From contig CALLAD010000015.1 of NCBI GenBank assembly GCA_938002625.1, positions 1 through 6,597 of the forward strand: a stretch of 6,597 bases of DNA. Direction: 5' to 3'. Source of the DNA: an uncultured Aquificaceae bacterium (GTDB lineage: Bacteria > Aquificota > Aquificia > Aquificales > Aquificaceae). Below the pieces are notes generated by a model. That model did not search any database. It saw only the letters and a program-made list of their open reading frames with translations, and had not been told where the DNA came from. Of the stretch, positions 5,940 through 6,597 are shown piece by piece (positions within the stretch are counted from its first letter, which is position 1; each line of letters begins with the position of its first letter). Position numbers and translations under genes: made by a program.

Positions 5940-6597
5940 ATGGAAGTTAGGAAGGCAGTTTTACCAGTAGCTGGTTGGGGAACAAGATTTTTACCAGCTA
6001 CAAAGGCGATGCCAAAGGAAATGTTCCCAATAATAGACAAGCCTGTTATTCAGTTTATTGTGGAGGAATGTCTTGATGCTGGCATTGAAAATATTGTTTT
6101 TGTAACAGGAAAACATAAAAGACCAATTGAACACCATTTTGATATAAACACAGACCTTGAAAAACATTTGGAAAATGCTGGTAAAACAGAACTTTTGAAG
6201 AACATAATGGAAATAAGCAGGATCACGAATCCCATATATATAAGGCAGAAGGAGCAACTGGGCCTTGGGCATGCTGTCCTTGTGGCGGAGCCAGTTGTGG
6301 GTTATGAGCCCTTTATAGTTTCTTTGGGTGATGTAATAATTAAAGACGAAGAAAATATCCTTACTAAAATGATAGAGGTTTACAAAAGATTTGGCAAAAG
6401 TGTTATAGCAGTATTTGAAGTAGAGGAAAAGGATGTTTCCAAGTATGGCATAATAGATGGAAGGCACATTGAAAAAGACATATACATAGTGGATAACCTC
6501 GTAGAAAAGCCAAAAGTGGAGGAAGCTCCTTCAAAACTTGCCATAGTCGGCAGATATCTTTTTACGCCGAGAATATTTGAAAAGCTTAAAATAACAC
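5940..6597 (+). CDS. galU: UTP--glucose-1-phosphate uridylyltransferase (3' end outside window)
   Basis: GalU joins UTP and glucose-1-phosphate to give UDP-glucose and pyrophosphate in the cytosol, feeding surface polysaccharide and sugar-nucleotide pathways. 219 residues are present of a usual 280-300. Seen: the nucleotide-binding signature AGWGTRFLPATKAMPKEMFP (11-30) with K26, KPVIQFIVEE (34-43), VTGKHKRPIEHHFD (55-68), QKEQLGLGHAV (103-113), the metal-binding region SLGDVII (128-134, D131), KYGIID (168-173), VEKP (188-191) and VGRYLF (203-208). This pattern is that of bacterial GalU rather than RmlA, although a related glucose-1-phosphate nucleotidyltransferase cannot be fully excluded without the missing end. 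Family members mostly read GDD where this one reads GDV. The ATG is supported by the strong GGAGG site 7 nt upstream. It lies 25 bp after murG, probably in the same transcript, with both products serving the cell envelope. Confidence 0.92.
   Translation, partial: MEVRKAVLPVAGWGTRFLPATKAMPKEMFPIIDKPVIQFIVEECLDAGIENIVFVTGKHKRPIEHHFDINTDLEKHLENAGKTELLKNIMEISRITNPIYIRQKEQLGLGHAVLVAEPVVGYEPFIVSLGDVIIKDEENILTKMIEVYKRFGKSVIAVFEVEEKDVSKYGIIDGRHIEKDIYIVDNLVEKPKVEEAPSKLAIVGRYLFTPRIFEKLKIT

Noticed and set aside
5991..6467. 158-aa open frame on the minus strand
   Set aside because: Antisense to the well-supported galU; its Phe/Tyr/Cys-rich product resembles a reverse-frame artefact and matches no family I know.
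1..6597. Search for CRISPR repeats, tRNA genes, transposase genes, toxin-antitoxin pairs or phage genes
   Set aside because: No regularly spaced repeats, tRNA-like cloverleaf sequence, or mobile or defence protein motifs were seen; essentially all DNA is taken up by housekeeping or unknown genes.

Overview
The window is a very compact stretch of bacterial chromosome, probably from a thermophile of the Aquificaceae type (Aquifex/Hydrogenobacter/Thermocrinis relatives). This assignment is an inference from style: moderately AT-rich DNA, arginine mostly as AGA/AGG, isoleucine often as ATA, Lys/Glu-rich proteins, almost no spacer DNA, and a histidine-phosphatase gene resembling the phosphoserine phosphatases known from Hydrogenobacter. 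I could not run a database search, so the genus is open.

Layout, left to right. (1) The 3' end of a ROK-family sugar kinase on the + strand stops 2 bp from a convergent gene. (2) A minus-strand block reads, in transcription order, a 155-aa protein of unknown function, hslU (unfoldase ATPase of the HslUV protease) and a 156-aa helical protein of unknown function. The three overlap by 23 and 4 bp, so they are probably one translationally coupled operon. hslV is not beside hslU here. (3) tsaE, on the + strand, starts 21 bp from the divergent 155-aa gene. Its 3' end overlaps by 41 bp a convergent minus-strand pair: mtaB followed with no spacer by a histidine phosphatase. (4) murG, on the + strand, starts 14 bp from the mtaB start and is followed 25 bp later by galU, which runs off the right edge.

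Functional links. TsaE is needed to make t6A at tRNA position 37, and MtaB turns t6A37 into ms2t6A37, so two enzymes acting in succession on one nucleotide lie about 0.6 kb apart. MurG makes lipid II and GalU makes UDP-glucose, so both belong to cell-envelope synthesis. HslU points to protein quality control.

Only 62 bp of 6,597 lie outside genes, and no stretch of 300 bases lacks one. Both divergent gaps are tiny, AT-rich and hold -10-like hexamers on both strands placed so that transcripts would begin at or within about 3 nt of the start codons. None of those four genes has a Shine-Dalgarno sequence at the usual distance, whereas galU and hslU do. I saw no tRNA, rRNA, CRISPR array, insertion sequence or convincing hairpin terminator. 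No clear new defence or mobile system is present. The items most worth following are the two bidirectional start regions, the two unknown proteins coupled to hslU, the tsaE/mtaB linkage and a marked excess of AAGCTT.
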